Below, piece by piece: positions 1 through 11,349 of a DNA stretch of 64,000 bases. The DNA is from Glomus cerebriforme (lineage: Eukaryota > Glomeromycota > Glomeromycetes > Glomerales > Glomeraceae), in the NCBI GenBank assembly GCA_003550305.1, contig QKYT01000075.1:155226-219225 (forward strand), in the 5' to 3' direction. The notes beneath the pieces are model-generated. The model was not told where the DNA came from. It saw nothing but the letters and a program-made list of their open reading frames with translations, and did not search any database. Position numbers and translations under genes: made by a program. Position 1 is the first letter of the stretch. Every line of letters begins with the position of its first letter.

Positions 1-1017
1 TACAAAAAGATCGAATACATTTGGATTTGATTGTGAATGGCGAGTATTTCCAAAGCAATCCAAAATATCTTTAATACAACTATGTGATTCATCTACAATA
101 TTTCTTTTTCATATATATCACATGACAACTTTTCCAACTGTACTAAAAAGTATTTTAGAAGACAAAAATGTAATCAAGTTTGGATGTAATATACGAGGAG
201 ATGGTACTAAACTTTTAAAAGATTATGAAATTAAAAGCAGAAGTCTGGTGGAATTAAGTAGTTTATGTGTACAAGTCAGGGAGGATATATCTACTTCGAC
301 TTCCTCCACGAGAAGTATCGCATTGTCTAAAATGGTTGAGGTGTTGGTAAATAAATATTCAAATAGTTAATTCGCTTTTATTAAATAAATATATATATTT
401 TAACATTCTTTTAGTTGCAACATGAATTAGCGAAACCAAAGAAGGTGGTCTTGAGCAACTGGAATGCTTTTGATCTTAATGAGTCACAGATTGAATATGC
501 TGCAACTGATGCTTATGTATGTATAAGTTATAAGTTATACTGGCATGTTAATTTACAATATTTAACACTTTTTTATTCATAAGGCTAGCTATCACGTAGC
601 GCGTCAAATAAGCATTCTCCAAAATTATAAGAAAAACGTATATAAGATAAAAATATATGATATTGGAGAAGAAACTAAAATTAGAACTGTGACAAAGAAA
701 TTAGATGAATATTGTGATGATTTTGGTTTAGTTAAGCAACAAAATGACACAGGAAAGATAAATCTTGGAATTGGACAAGTAGATAATCTTTTCATACTTT
801 GTTTCTTTTAGGAAATTACAGAATTAATTTACATTTTTTTTTGATTCTGAAGGACTCGAAAGAAATTCATCAAGATTATGATAATTTATTACGACTAAAA
901 GATGGTGATTTATATTCTACTTCTACTATATATAATTCAGTTCATAATCAAATTGTAGGAACTTTGTACTTTTTATATTATGATGGTATAATTAAGAGCA
1001 GAAAAGGAAAAAAATAA
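1..1017 (+). CDS. Werner/RNase D-type 3'-5' exonuclease domain protein (5' partial, 3' end uncertain)
   Basis: This is a DEDDy-family 3'-5' exonuclease, the nuclease type of WRN and RNase D, which acts on DNA or RNA ends. The gene begins upstream of the window. I read exons 2-346, 415-516 and 584-778 or beyond. Motif ExoI is FDCEW (D and E metal ligands, near base 30). ExoII is seen as KFGCNIRGDGTKL. ExoIII is YAATDAY in exon 2, giving the Y-x3-D signature. The exon junction reads ...MVEVL/LQHELAKPKK, matching the usual LPKP region of the family. The 3' end is unclear: splicing at 779-811 gives a stop at 842-844, while a different donor near 726 opens a frame to 1017. Identity of the domain is firm; extra domains upstream cannot be seen. 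Confidence 0.8.
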
Positions 1018-1316
1018 AATTTGTTCTCACGTGATCTATTATCAATGTAAAGCACTAAAGCAGTAATGAATTCTTAAGACTATTACAAATATGATATAAG
1101 AACTGCGACTATTTATATAATCATCATTATTTGTAAGCCTCCACCGTAAAAGAGTTTACTTGTTCACTTCAGTAAAATCCATCCATCCTCAAAAAAACCA
1201 AATTTAAAACTCAACTCAACCAAAAGCCCATAAAACAGCGCAAAACAAGTTTACAACCGCTTTTTTCCAAACTTCTGTTATTTTTTTTTTTGTAAAGTTA
1301 TTAACCGTAGTTTTTT

Positions 1317-1958
1317 ATGTCCGAGATCCAAAATCTTCAAACTTACGGTATGGTGCTAACAATAAGATATGATTAGTTTCTTAAAGAAGTCTATTAATCC
1401 AAGTTTTTTTTAGACCCTTTCGCTGACACCGGTGAAGAAGACGCAGGACAACCCCAAGGGTATATTCGTATCCTTTTTTATATTATTATAATGAATATTA
1501 TTCTTCAAAGGTCATCTGTCAAAGATGACCAGTTACCATGTATATATATAACTCTATTTTTGAGTTATTTCAGGCTTCTCGGAAAAATTTAATTTTATTA
1601 TTTTTTATTCCTTGACTTCCTTTTTTTATTAATATAGATATTCGTATACAACAGAGAAACGGTAGAAAGACTTTGACCACTGTTCAAGGTTTACCTAGTG
1701 AATATGATCAAAAGAAATTGTTAAAAGCTTTCAAAAAGGTCAGGTTTAATAAATAATATAAAAATTTATTAATATTATTTACATAAAAATTAATTAGATT
1801 TATAATTTTTATAGGAATTCGCTTGTAATGGTACCCTTGTTCAAGATGAGGAACTTGGACAAATAATTCAACTTCAAGGAGACCAACGTCTCAAAGTCCA
1901 GAACTTCCTTGGGGACAATGGTATCGACCGAAATATCATCAAGATCCACGGTTTCTAG
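1317..1958 (+). CDS. SUI1: Translation initiation factor eIF1 (SUI1)
   Basis: eIF1 binds the 40S subunit near the P site and enforces AUG selection. Four exons: 1317-1347, 1414-1467, 1638-1738 and 1815-1958. The protein starts MSEIQNLQTYDPFADTGEED and continues with YIHIRIQQRNGRKTLTTVQG, the most conserved block of the family. It then has KKEFACNGT, IQLQGDQR and the ending KIHGF, all typical. Length is about 109 aa, the normal size for eIF1. The internal exon junctions are fixed by this conserved core: donor gtatcc after YI, acceptor atag before the codon pair encoding IR. The first ATG is the only one giving the canonical N-terminus. There is nothing unusual in the sequence; it looks functional. 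Confidence 0.97.
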
Positions 1959-2780
1959 AACTATTGGTATATAGAAATCATGGTCGCTCCAAGATTTTAA
2001 AGAGTTGAAGTAAAAGTATTTTATATAGAAAGAATTTGTTAAAAGTTCCTATAATTCGAGCTTTTCTTTTTATAAATTTTTTTGAGTGTCAGACTTAATA
2101 GTATTTATTTTATTTCTTCTTTATTACTTTTTTTTTAGTTTAAGGATTAATAAGCGGTGTTCTTTTTTAAAAGAGTAGTCAATCTTAGTCTATCTTTTCG
2201 TAAATAATTAAATCATTTTTTATTAAATAAAATACAATCCAATTATTCTTAAAGATCAAGTTGGTTATCAAATTTTTATTTTAAAATTTCACATTTAATT
2301 AAGTTTGAAATACATCATACATTAGTAATGAAATTGAAGTAAACTGCCAGAAATCCATCTGATATCAAAGTAGCTTATATATTGGTAAGAAAGTACTGTG
2401 TGCATTTGTTTATTATTTCAAAAACAAACAACAGACACATTTTCCATATATCACTTAATTTTTTTTCACGTTGAATTATCTTCTTACTAAACAAAGTTGT
2501 CCTTTAGGGTTAAAGAATAATGTTATTCAATCAGTCAATTATAAAGAATTTCATAATGTTATTATTTATGAAGTTACTTATTAATAAAATGCAGAGCCTC
2601 TCAAAAAGAAAAAAAAAATTAAGGAATCTCTATAAGATAAATAAATATTCGGTTCCTCTCGTTGCTTGCAGGATTAGGCAAGGTTCATTAATAAAATTCT
2701 ACCAGATTGAAAAATATTATTTCATTATAATAAAAATTATATTTAAATTGGTTTAATTGTTTCTATCTAATAATATATAA

Positions 2781-2815
<35 letters not shown>

Positions 2816-3009
2816 GAAATTATAAAAATTATTTCTAAGCGGTATAAATTTATTATTTATTAACTAGATATAATGGTTATTACGAATAACAGATAATTAC
2901 TAAGTTCTATAACTTATACCCAAAATCTTACTCAACCCATATAAACACGGAAATAAAATATATTGCAATAAAAACATTACGTGGACAAAGTTTAAAATCA
3001 CACACGATC
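1959..3009. other. Intergenic, 3' ends of SUI1 and the AVT-like gene
   Basis: AT-rich convergent spacer. It contains a palindromic T-run/A-run block near 2778-2814. I see no exon-like sequence; the 78-codon frame at 2520-2756 is low complexity and has no family features. Confidence 0.6.
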
Positions 3010-5390
3010 TTATTCGCCATCTTCACCACCCCACTTGCGAATGGTTACATGGGTAGTATAAAATAGAGAAAATATACCAAAAAGTAATATAAATACGTCT
3101 AACATTTGAGCACTTAAAGAACGAGCTACTTTATAATGGAAAAGAGGAGGATATATGAAACATAATGGCACACTAAAATATATAAACAGGTATTAGTTAT
3201 AAATATCAACTTACTATCAAATCAAAATAAGAATTTATAGAAATATTGCTTACCATGCAAACGAGCCTATCAAAGAAACAAATTTATCTAAATCACTAGC
3301 ACCACCCCAGGAAATTAGAGCACATGCAATTACCGTTAAGAAACGGAAAATGTTCTTTTGCCATTTAACATAAGGGTCATCTTTACCACTTTTTTCAAAT
3401 AAACCTTGTTCCATAATTCTAATCGCCGGGAACAATTGTAGTGGAATTGATAACAGAATGGCTAAAGCATATAGTAGCTGAATAGTCTGAACAAGTGGAC
3501 CATTTGGTAGATTGATAATCACCACTGTTTTTACAGAACTGCCAAAGGTAGCATACGACAAAGTTCCAATTGATGTGAAGAGAATACTAATAAAAATCAT
3601 CACACCTGTTAATACTTTGGGAAATTTCTCGGGCTCTTTCATAGATTCAGTGATGGGAATGATCTAAATTATACAATAAATAAATAACTATATTAATACA
3701 AGAAAAATATTATCACGTAACATACTATTATGAACTGACCAATCCAATTCCCTCGAAAGTGAACACAGCTGTACCGATAAATAGCGCAAAATCATCCGGA
3801 TTAAATGAAACAATATCACTTGTTCCATGTTGTATCAAATGACTTATATCATAATAATATAAATATAAAAGTCCAAACATAATAAAGGCATCTGCTATTA
3901 ATGCCGTAAAAGAAAGTCTTGATATACGCCGAATCATTGCGAGTGGCACGTAAACAAATAATTGTCCCGCAATATATATATGTGTCGGTAACTCGATACC
4001 CATAACTTGTCTCGCAACCGAATCGAGATTTTCAGCGACGAATATCATATAAGCACATACGAATCCAATCTACAGTTAAATTATATATGTTTAATATATT
4101 ATATTATAAACGTTACTTAATGTAAATCAAATCCATTACCTGAGAAATAGTTATTGAAAACAAGACTGCAAGTCTCATCCAATTACCATATAAAGCCGCA
4201 CCAATGTCTATTAACAAAAATCAATGAACGTTAACGTACAATCAACTCTATTATAATTATGTATTTAAGTTATTACATACCACCAAAACTGTATGGATAA
4301 TTTAAATGTGATCGTGTTCGTATCAGCAACAGGAAAGAGCATAAAGATATTACAGCTATAAAAACCAACACTATACAAGAAAAAGCCATGCCACCATTAT
4401 TGAATCTGTTAAAAGTATATTAAAAAGCAATTAGATAATATTTTGCTCATGATCAAGTTGAATTTTTTACATCCGATAATTATGATGTAAAAAAATAAAA
4501 ATTTAAAAAGATTATTATTATATGATAAATTATATTTACGCTTTTGGCAAGAACATAACACCAGTACCGACAAAAGATTTTAAAAGTAAAAACACAGCTT
4601 TAGAAGGAGTAGCAGTGCCTTCAGTAGTAGGTCTTTCTCTTGGAAGTAAAGGAGCAGATTCCAAGAGAATGGGCTCATATTCTTCGTCATAATCTTCTTC
4701 TTCATCATCAGACAAATCTTCACCAGCAAAATGACCATACATTGTCAAAAAATCAATGAAATTTCTAATCATAATTGGTGGCTCTTTGCCTGCTTTCCTC
4801 GCTTTCATTATAACATGATGGCGACGGAAACCTCCTGGCTCTCTAATATTAGATGTATCTGGATCAGTAGGTCGTGGTAAATATAAAGAACGGGAACGCG
4901 TGCGTTTCATAGGGGCATTTTCTACTTCTGCGTGCCACTTGTAAACTTCATGAGCTGCATCACCCCCAGGTAATCTATGTGAGGTAGAATAAAGAGCATA
5001 ACTATCCGCTTGCTGTTCGGAACTGCTAGCAAGATCATCTTCGGTGACAAGGTGCTTTTTCACAATTTCGGCTTTTTTTTGTTGAGGAATATCTATAGCA
5101 GCAGTTTCCGGAACCAGATTTAAAGATCCAAAGGAATTTGCAGTAGGAAATTTTCCCGAACTACTTAGATAGTTATCGTTTGCATTCTGTATACTAGAAA
5201 GAGGTTGAGACTTTGAGAGTTGCGAGTGCGATTGAGCTAACGGTCCAGGAGAAGTTACCAGACGGTTGATATTTTGACGGTTTCCAATTTCTTGTGCACC
5301 GCTACGGCTCGGAGACCCGACTTTTTTTCCACGTTTGATTTCTACAGGTTCGGTAGACGCTGAAGAAACCATATTTGATAATTTACTCAA
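3010..5390 (-). CDS. Vacuolar amino-acid transporter, AAAP family (AVT3/AVT4-like)
   Basis: Predicted proton-coupled amino-acid transporter of the AAAP/SLC36 type, by family expected at the vacuolar membrane exporting neutral amino acids. Six exons on the minus strand: 5390-4540, 4405-4281, 4207-4140, 4069-3740, 3663-3254 and 3172-3010. All phases agree, giving 648 aa. Residues 1-265 are a hydrophilic, Ser- and acid-rich cytosolic tail with an acidic patch (SDDEEEDYDEE). The first membrane segment starts with the family signature KSFVGTGVMFLPKAF. Later blocks include IGAALYGNW, FEGIGL and IPITESMKEPEKFP, all diagnostic of AVT3/4 and SLC36. The C-terminus after the last helix is short (RKWGGEDGE). 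The long N-terminal tail resembles yeast Avt3/Avt4. The gene is convergent with SUI1, with about 1 kb between them. Confidence 0.93.
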
Positions 5391-6367
5391 GAGTATCTAA
5401 ATTTTGAAAAATTATTATTAAACTTATAGTAAGAAGTTCTTTTAATAAGTTTAATAAAAGGACCTTTTTTATTTTATTTAGAATCTATAATAATATCGTG
5501 TATAATCTCCAGGAATAGAAATGTCGAAAAAAAAATATTGATCATGAGGCCGCATGCTGGTTGTTGTGTCACTCTCGTGACATATGAATTGTTTGAATTG
5601 TTTGAAAAAAGATGAAACCAAGAAACAAGTAAACAAGTTATTCATCTGAGATTTGTAATGTAATCTAGCAAACAAATTCTTGATTATTTCATTTTCCTAT
5701 TTTACCGAACGTTGTTAGGCTGAGAATTGTAGGCAAGGTATCAGCCTCAAATCATATTCTGTTCCTGCATATTGCAGAGCTTGTTCTATAATAGACTAGA
5801 TTATATGTATAAATTTATGATTCGACCTCGCTTTTATATTTTATTGATCCGTGACTTCCCGCTATCACTTGTAAATCATGAATTTTAGCCCAATTATTAT
5901 ATAAAGATCCGAAAGCATTTGTTGAGAAATTATATATACAAATCTCTTTTAATTATTTGCCTTTTACCTCGGTTATAAATATATTTTTATACAGTTTATA
6001 CTCAGAGTTAAGTTTAATTCGTCGCAATGTTCCGTCGTGGTAAAATTTTGTATACACTAATGCTTTATATTATGGTCGGATCCGGTTAAAAGGAATTTAC
6101 GGAAGCGACATGAACACATGAAGGACGAGAAAGATTAGAAAAAATATTGGTAGTTACTTTCTATAATAATTATAATGTCACAAAAGTCAAGTTAATTCTA
6201 GCCTTTTAGGGTGGCCAATTATTTCCTTATCCGTGTCAATAATTATTAAAATTAATTAAAAAAAAAATTCTTCTAATAATATAGCTATGTTTTAAAAACT
6301 GATTAACCTATTACAGTAAATATTTTGATTATTTCTAGTTTTTTTTATCCAAAATAATACAAATAAA
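5391..6367. other. Intergenic, upstream of the AVT-like gene
   Basis: Contains the promoter side of the minus-strand transporter. I see no gene, RNA or repeat that I can support. Confidence 0.5.
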
Positions 6368-6381
6368 CATATGCGCGTATC
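6368..6381 (+). repeat. Left 14-bp terminal inverted repeat
   Basis: catatgcgcgtatc, exact reverse complement of the copy at 9975-9988. About 200 bp lie between it and the transposase ATG. Confidence 0.55.
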
Positions 6382-6583
6382 TTAACACTAACCCTAATTT
6401 TTTTGGGGTTAACCCCAGATTTAACCCCAGATTTCATAATACACGGTCATTTAAATTGATGCTGTTTTGATTGGTTAATATAAAATCTCGTGNTATAAAA
6501 TTTGTTCTGTAAATCTGTGTTCGATTTTATTCATATCTTAAAAAAAATAAAAAACTTTTTGGCGCTCTTAATTAACCTTTAAA

Positions 6584-8865
6584 ATGTCTACTTACCCTAC
6601 TTCTAACACTATTATACTTAATCAAAATGGTACCCGATATAGTTATACAATCATTAAAGAAGGATATTATCCTCAAAATAACATACTTCGTTACACTTCT
6701 GCACGTTCTTGCAATAATATAAAGTTTAAAATTCCGGATGATTATTTAATACAAACAAGTTGGGGCAGAGGTACTTCTAAACACATAATACAATGTAAAA
6801 TTAATTACATAGAAAATGCACCAGTTTTTAAAATTTTATTTGGAGAAAATTTTCAAGAATGTATAGAATCTACACAATCAGCAACAAATGCAGCAAATGC
6901 TTATTTACAAGTAAGTATATTATATAAAATATATTGATATTATTTGTATATTTTAAATTAATGCTAAATTTTAAATAGATAAAGAAACCTAATACTCAAG
7001 CTCGTCTTTCTGGGATTCATGTATTTTGTCTTAATAGTCAGGAGTTGGAACAAGAGCGTGAAAAAAAACACAGATCTCATATTCTCAAACCTTTTAATAG
7101 GTTAAGCAACTCTATGAAAACTAAAAGAGTACATATGTTTAATGATCAGTTGGCAATCAATTTTACAAATATAACAGCTAAATATTTTCACCCTGATGAT
7201 TGTCTTTTACTTCAAGAAGTTCGCTTTTCTGTTCAAGATAAAAATTTTCAAGCTAGTTTTGGAATTCAAAGTAAAGAAAAAGAAAACCAACGAAATGAAG
7301 CATTTACTAAAGTAATAGATCAGGGACCTATTGCACGAGATTCATATCGAAATCTGGCTGCATTACAGCCTGAATTGCCTCGTGAAACTACTATATATAA
7401 AACAAAAAAAAGAATTAATGAGGAAATGATTAATGCAATTTCTATATCAATTTTAAATATATCAGACCAACCATCTCTTACTTCAATTAATGAAAATCCA
7501 GATATTAATGATCCAGAAGTTGTAGAGGAAGTTTTAAAATATATTGGTAAAGCTGGATATCGTAAAATTACAGATATTTTACTTTTTATACTTCCGGATC
7601 TTATAAATCGACATGTTGTTAATCCTGATAATCCAATTATTAATTTGCGCATTTCTGGTGATGGGAGAAATGTGGGGCGTAAAGTAAAACATGTTATTGT
7701 TACATGCACTATATTAGATGATATTGTAAATCTGTACAAAGCTGATCACCATTATACAGTTATTTTATATCCGGGAAATGAAAATTACGAATTATTACAA
7801 AGAATGATAACGCCACTGTCTAATGAATTAAATGATTTAGTATTGAATGGATTAAGTGATCAAGATGGTACAAATTGGAAAATTAATCCTTATTTCAGTA
7901 GTGATTGGAAGTTCATGGCAACTGTACTTGGTTTTAATGCGCCCAACTCAAAATATTTTTGTCCCTGGTGCCTTTGCACAAAAGAGAATATCGGAAATAA
8001 ATACAAAACCTGTACTATTGAAAAAAATATGGATCAAATTAAGCCATCTTTTTTTGATAATAATTCATCAGTAAAGCCACCACCAGGTCATATTAAACCT
8101 CCTTTACTTCAAATGATTCCTTTAAGTCATTATGTTCCGGATGAGTTGCATATTATGTTACGAATTTGGGATCGATTATGGGAATTAGCACTTCAAGAAC
8201 TCAAAACACAAAATCAATTTAATGATTCAATAAGAATGAAAATTCTTGCTGAAATGCGTAGAATTTCAGTTTCATTTCATTTTTGGCAAGAACAGGGAAC
8301 GCAAAACTGGTCTTACACATCACTAATGGGGGGAGATAAAGAGATTGTATTAAAAAGCTTTAATTTTGAAGTTGTTTTTAATGAGGAGCGTGCATCTTTA
8401 ATTAATCAATTATGGCGAAATTTTTATCAACTTTATCATATGATAAAATCTCAAAAAACTAATCCAACACAATTTGCAAATCAAGCAAAACAATGGTTAG
8501 ATTTATTTCTTACTCCCTCCCAAGGTGAACCTAATACTATTACTTTCAAAAAAGGTTTGTATCGTCCAAAGGATGTTACGCCATACATTCATGTCTTGGT
8601 TCATCATTTACCCGAATTTATGGAACAGCACCAGAAGTTTGGACTAGGTGCATTTTCCTGTTCCGCAGTGGAAAAAAAGAATCATGATCAAGTCTCTGCA
8701 TTTTTTCGAAAAACAATGAAAGATGGCGGAAAGGGTGTAGAAAGAAAATCAGCTATATTTGAGATTCTACATTATGAAAATAGGTCAATGTATTTTGCTC
8801 AAAAAGGTACTACAGATAAATACTCCAGGCCACAACATATTCACGTTAAAAAATTAAAAAACTAA
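6584..8865 (+). CDS. Transposase-like protein with FYR-like N-terminus and RAG1/Transib-like DDE core
   Basis: Two exons, 6584-6910 and 6979-8865, give 737 aa with uninterrupted frame. Residues about 20-135 resemble an FYRN/FYRC module: GYYPQNNILRY, then QCKINYIENAPVFKI and a LSGIHVFCLN ending. The rest fits a zinc-containing RNase-H-fold transposase. A candidate first Asp is D337 in LRISGDGR. A CPWC zinc-type pair is at C437/C440. D497 and H500 in PDELH match the C/DxxH signature around the second catalytic Asp. A candidate Glu is E674 in AVEKKNH, preceded by a HHLPEFMEQH helix. Order and spacing recall RAG1 and Transib transposases (D, CxxC, DxLH, E). The family call is inference from motifs. 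The frame is intact, so the gene may be recent or under selection. The neighbour at 8963-9664 probably belongs to the same element. Confidence 0.7.
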
Positions 8866-8962
8866 AATTCATGTATGTACAAAATGTTTTTTGTTTTATT
8901 CATGTAAATACAGTACAATAAAATTCTAAAAATCTATTTTAGTTATTCTAAACTATATACAT

Positions 8963-9664
8963 CTATGATAATAAAATTTGTTGAGTACAAAATCTTAAAT
9001 TAATATACCCTGCTGATGTTCTATTATTTTTTGCATCCTCTTTACTTTTTTTACATTTCCATTCAACCATTAATTTAGGTAGATTAAATTTTTTTAACCT
9101 ATTTTTTGGAATCCGATTACCATGTTGATCGAAGAGATTTTCCTGGTTAGCGTCTGCTTCAGCCTGTGCATCAAACAACACAACAAAAGTTTGCTGGTTA
9201 TTATTAAAAAATTTGCGCCCCCAATTTGGATTATCAAATAAATTAGCTACTTGTGTATACGCGTCTGGACCTTGGAAAAAACATTTATAACTACCAGTCT
9301 GATAATTATAATAGTGAATATAACCCTCAAAGGCTCCGAAAAATAAGCTTTCCAGACAAGGTAAAGAAATAGTTTGTTTACCCGACTGAGAAAAATGCCC
9401 CCTTAGTTTACCTTGAATAACATGAACAAGCTGTGCTTTGAACTCATTTATTGCCTCTAGAGGTAATATATACAATCCTTCACGTCGTATATTATATTTT
9501 TGTACAATAGTTTTGTGACGCGTTAATCCAGATTTACTTTTGTACGAAATTTTACAAACTGTACATTCTTGTGAAGTGGAAGTAACAGTTGGTGAAGGAG
9601 GCGGGGTGAGAGTAGAGTTTGTTTGATCGAAACTTTGAGAAAAGAAATTAATAAAAGTGTACAT
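8963..9664 (-). CDS. Lineage-specific protein with C2H2-like finger remnant, convergent to the transposase
   Basis: A single open frame of 233 aa from the ATG at 9664; the upstream in-frame extension to 9745 has no ATG. Residues about 4-25 are Ser/Thr/Pro-rich. Then comes CTVCKISYKSKSGLTRH, a Cx2C-x12-H arrangement like a C2H2 finger, but the expected second His is not at the usual distance, so it is incomplete or uses another ligand. A well-formed globular region follows (blocks RREGLYILPLEAINEF, LESLFFGAFEGYIHYYN, NPNWGRKFFNN). The C-terminal part is Lys/Asn-rich. I do not recognise a named family. Its stop lies 98 bp from the transposase stop and both sit inside the same inverted repeats. 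It could be an accessory DNA-binding protein of the element; this is inference. Confidence 0.6.
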   Translation of the reverse strand: MYTFINFFSQSFDQTNSTLTPPPSPTVTSTSQECTVCKISYKSKSGLTRHKTIVQKYNIRREGLYILPLEAINEFKAQLVHVIQGKLRGHFSQSGKQTISLPCLESLFFGAFEGYIHYYNYQTGSYKCFFQGPDAYTQVANLFDNPNWGRKFFNNNQQTFVVLFDAQAEADANQENLFDQHGNRIPKNRLKKFNLPKLMVEWKCKKSKEDAKNNRTSAGYINLRFCTQQILLS

Positions 9665-9761
9665 GTTTATTGCAAAAAAAAAGTTTAAGAAATTGTTAAA
9701 AATAGTAACGAAAACTTTTAACAATTTCAATTTCTTACTTGTCAAAAACGCTTGGTCAAAG

Positions 9762-9840
9762 GTTGGAACGATTGGTTAGACGTCGGAACGATTGGTTAGA
9801 CGTTAGAAAACATTAAAATACGTTAGAACGATTGGTTATA
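9762..9840 (-). promoter_or_regulatory. Repeated CCAAT boxes upstream of the minus-strand element gene
   Basis: The unit gaacgattggttaga occurs at about 9767 and 9787, and a variant at 9827, at periods 20 and 40. On the minus strand each reads ctaaccaatcg, a CCAAT box about 100-180 bp before the ATG at 9664. The same gattggtta core is at about 6470, before the transposase ATG. Co-regulation by the CCAAT-binding (HAP) complex is inferred. Confidence 0.5.
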
Positions 9841-9974
9841 TCATAAAAAAAAACAAAAAATTTCCTCCTCCTCGTGTATTTAGGGGGTGCAAAGCATCAG
9901 CCGATAAATCAAGTCGCAAATCACAGCTGCAGGAGTCAGCTGATTGGTGTCCTTAAAAAAGGCCCAATTACAAT

Positions 9975-9988
9975 GATACGCGCATATG
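9975..9988 (-). repeat. Right 14-bp terminal inverted repeat
   Basis: gatacgcgcatatg, pairs with 6368-6381. It lies about 310 bp upstream of the start codon of the minus-strand gene. Confidence 0.55.
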
Positions 9989-11349
9989 ATAAGGGGTTAT
10001 ATAATTGATTACCTTAGATAGGATTTATAAATTATGTATTTATAACAATATCATATGATCTGGGTGATATATTTGCCGCTGACAATTCTGTAATCTGTAG
10101 TAATGTATACTTGTAATTAATTTCATATTTAACCACTAATGATATTTTCTATATTTTCTACCAGGTATTGAGGATATTTTTTATACTTACAATGCGTAAA
10201 AATACACATATGTTGTTGGGACTCTCAGGATTTTCCAACTTGGGAGTTAAATATTTCTCTTCACTTGAAGTATTATTCATCTGTTTTAAGTTAATGTATT
10301 TCTATTTATCAAATCTCCCTTTGGAATAGCATTAAAATATATAATTCATAATATCGGTTATGTTTTTCTTTTGAGATCAACTGCATAAGGAATACGAACA
10401 GCCCATTGAGAGCTCTTCATCCGGTTTGACTATACTGAGTTTATCATATAATGTAATAACTATAGTTTATATATACTTCATTAAATACGGATTCATTTTT
10501 TTTGTATTGCGAGAAGAATCAAAGATTTCACATTATGCTAATACTATATAGGCATAGGTAGGTTATCACTACATGTGTTGTAGCACAGATCATTTTGGTA
10601 TGGATGCACATTTATTAGTTCCGCTGTTCCGGATTGTTGCGAGGCTGAAAGAAAAATCCGGAATTTGGATCAGGAAATATTAGTATACAAACACAATCCT
10701 GCAACCCATGCCATACAAGCATACACATGCACATCTCACATTTATTTGTTTTTTTGCATAATATCGCAAATAGATATTACTTTATTAAATAATAAGCATG
10801 CTAATATAAAACTCTATATAAGGCTACAATCTAGCTAGCTTATAGTATTTGTATATTTGCATATAGCAATCTAATAAACGGGATAATTCAGACCTCTCTT
10901 GAAGAAACAGGTCCTTTTGACGTTTGACGAAACGGCTCTTCATAATCAATTATCAATTTGAATTGAAATTAAAATGAGATTCCCTCAGTGGCAAAGTGAA
11001 TTTGCTTCTAAGATGGCCTAATTCTTCAAACAATGTTGCGACATTCTTCAAAGATCTTTACTTTGTTTCATTCACATTCAAATACACATCCTTTTTCGTC
11101 ATATTTTCCTCGCGAATATCATTGTGGAGAACTTTAAATCATGAATTTTCTTTAATGCTGTGACTGCCCTATTCTTTTGATTTTAATAAAACTTCGCCAT
11201 GTAAACTAATCTAATAACTTATGGTCGGTCATTTATAACATAATAATTTAATACTTCTGAATTCTCTTGCATATGACAAGACAATTATCTTTCCACGACT
11301 TCACATTCAAGTACCTTTTTATTTTCTCCAGTGCCTAATTATTTAAGTC
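9989..11349. other. Intergenic between the element and the decayed gene
   Basis: AT-rich. No supported gene or RNA was found. Confidence 0.5.

Larger units (their letters stand above)
6368..9988. mobile_element. Candidate DNA transposon with 14-bp inverted ends and two convergent genes
   Basis: The interval is bounded by catatgcgcgtatc (6368-6381) and its exact reverse complement (9975-9988). GC-rich ends like this are rare in such AT-rich DNA. Inside are a transposase-like gene (6584-8865, +) and a small gene (8963-9664, -) that together fill the interval. If the true ends are gcgcgtatc, the flanking atat on both sides could be a 4-bp target duplication, but atat is palindromic so this cannot be decided here. 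Internal inverted-repeat similarity beyond 14 bp is weak. An alternative is a domesticated gene pair with a chance inverted repeat. Confidence 0.55.

Noticed and set aside
5478..5675. 65-codon frame upstream of the AVT-like gene
   Set aside because: Lies in the promoter side of the transporter, without start context or family features.
7320..7739. 139-codon minus-strand frame
   Set aside because: Antisense of the transposase coding exon, with no features of its own.
7856..8074. 72-codon plus-strand frame
   Set aside because: Out-of-frame shadow inside the transposase exon.
9665..9745. N-terminal extension of the minus-strand element gene
   Set aside because: The open frame upstream has no ATG; the first ATG is at 9664.
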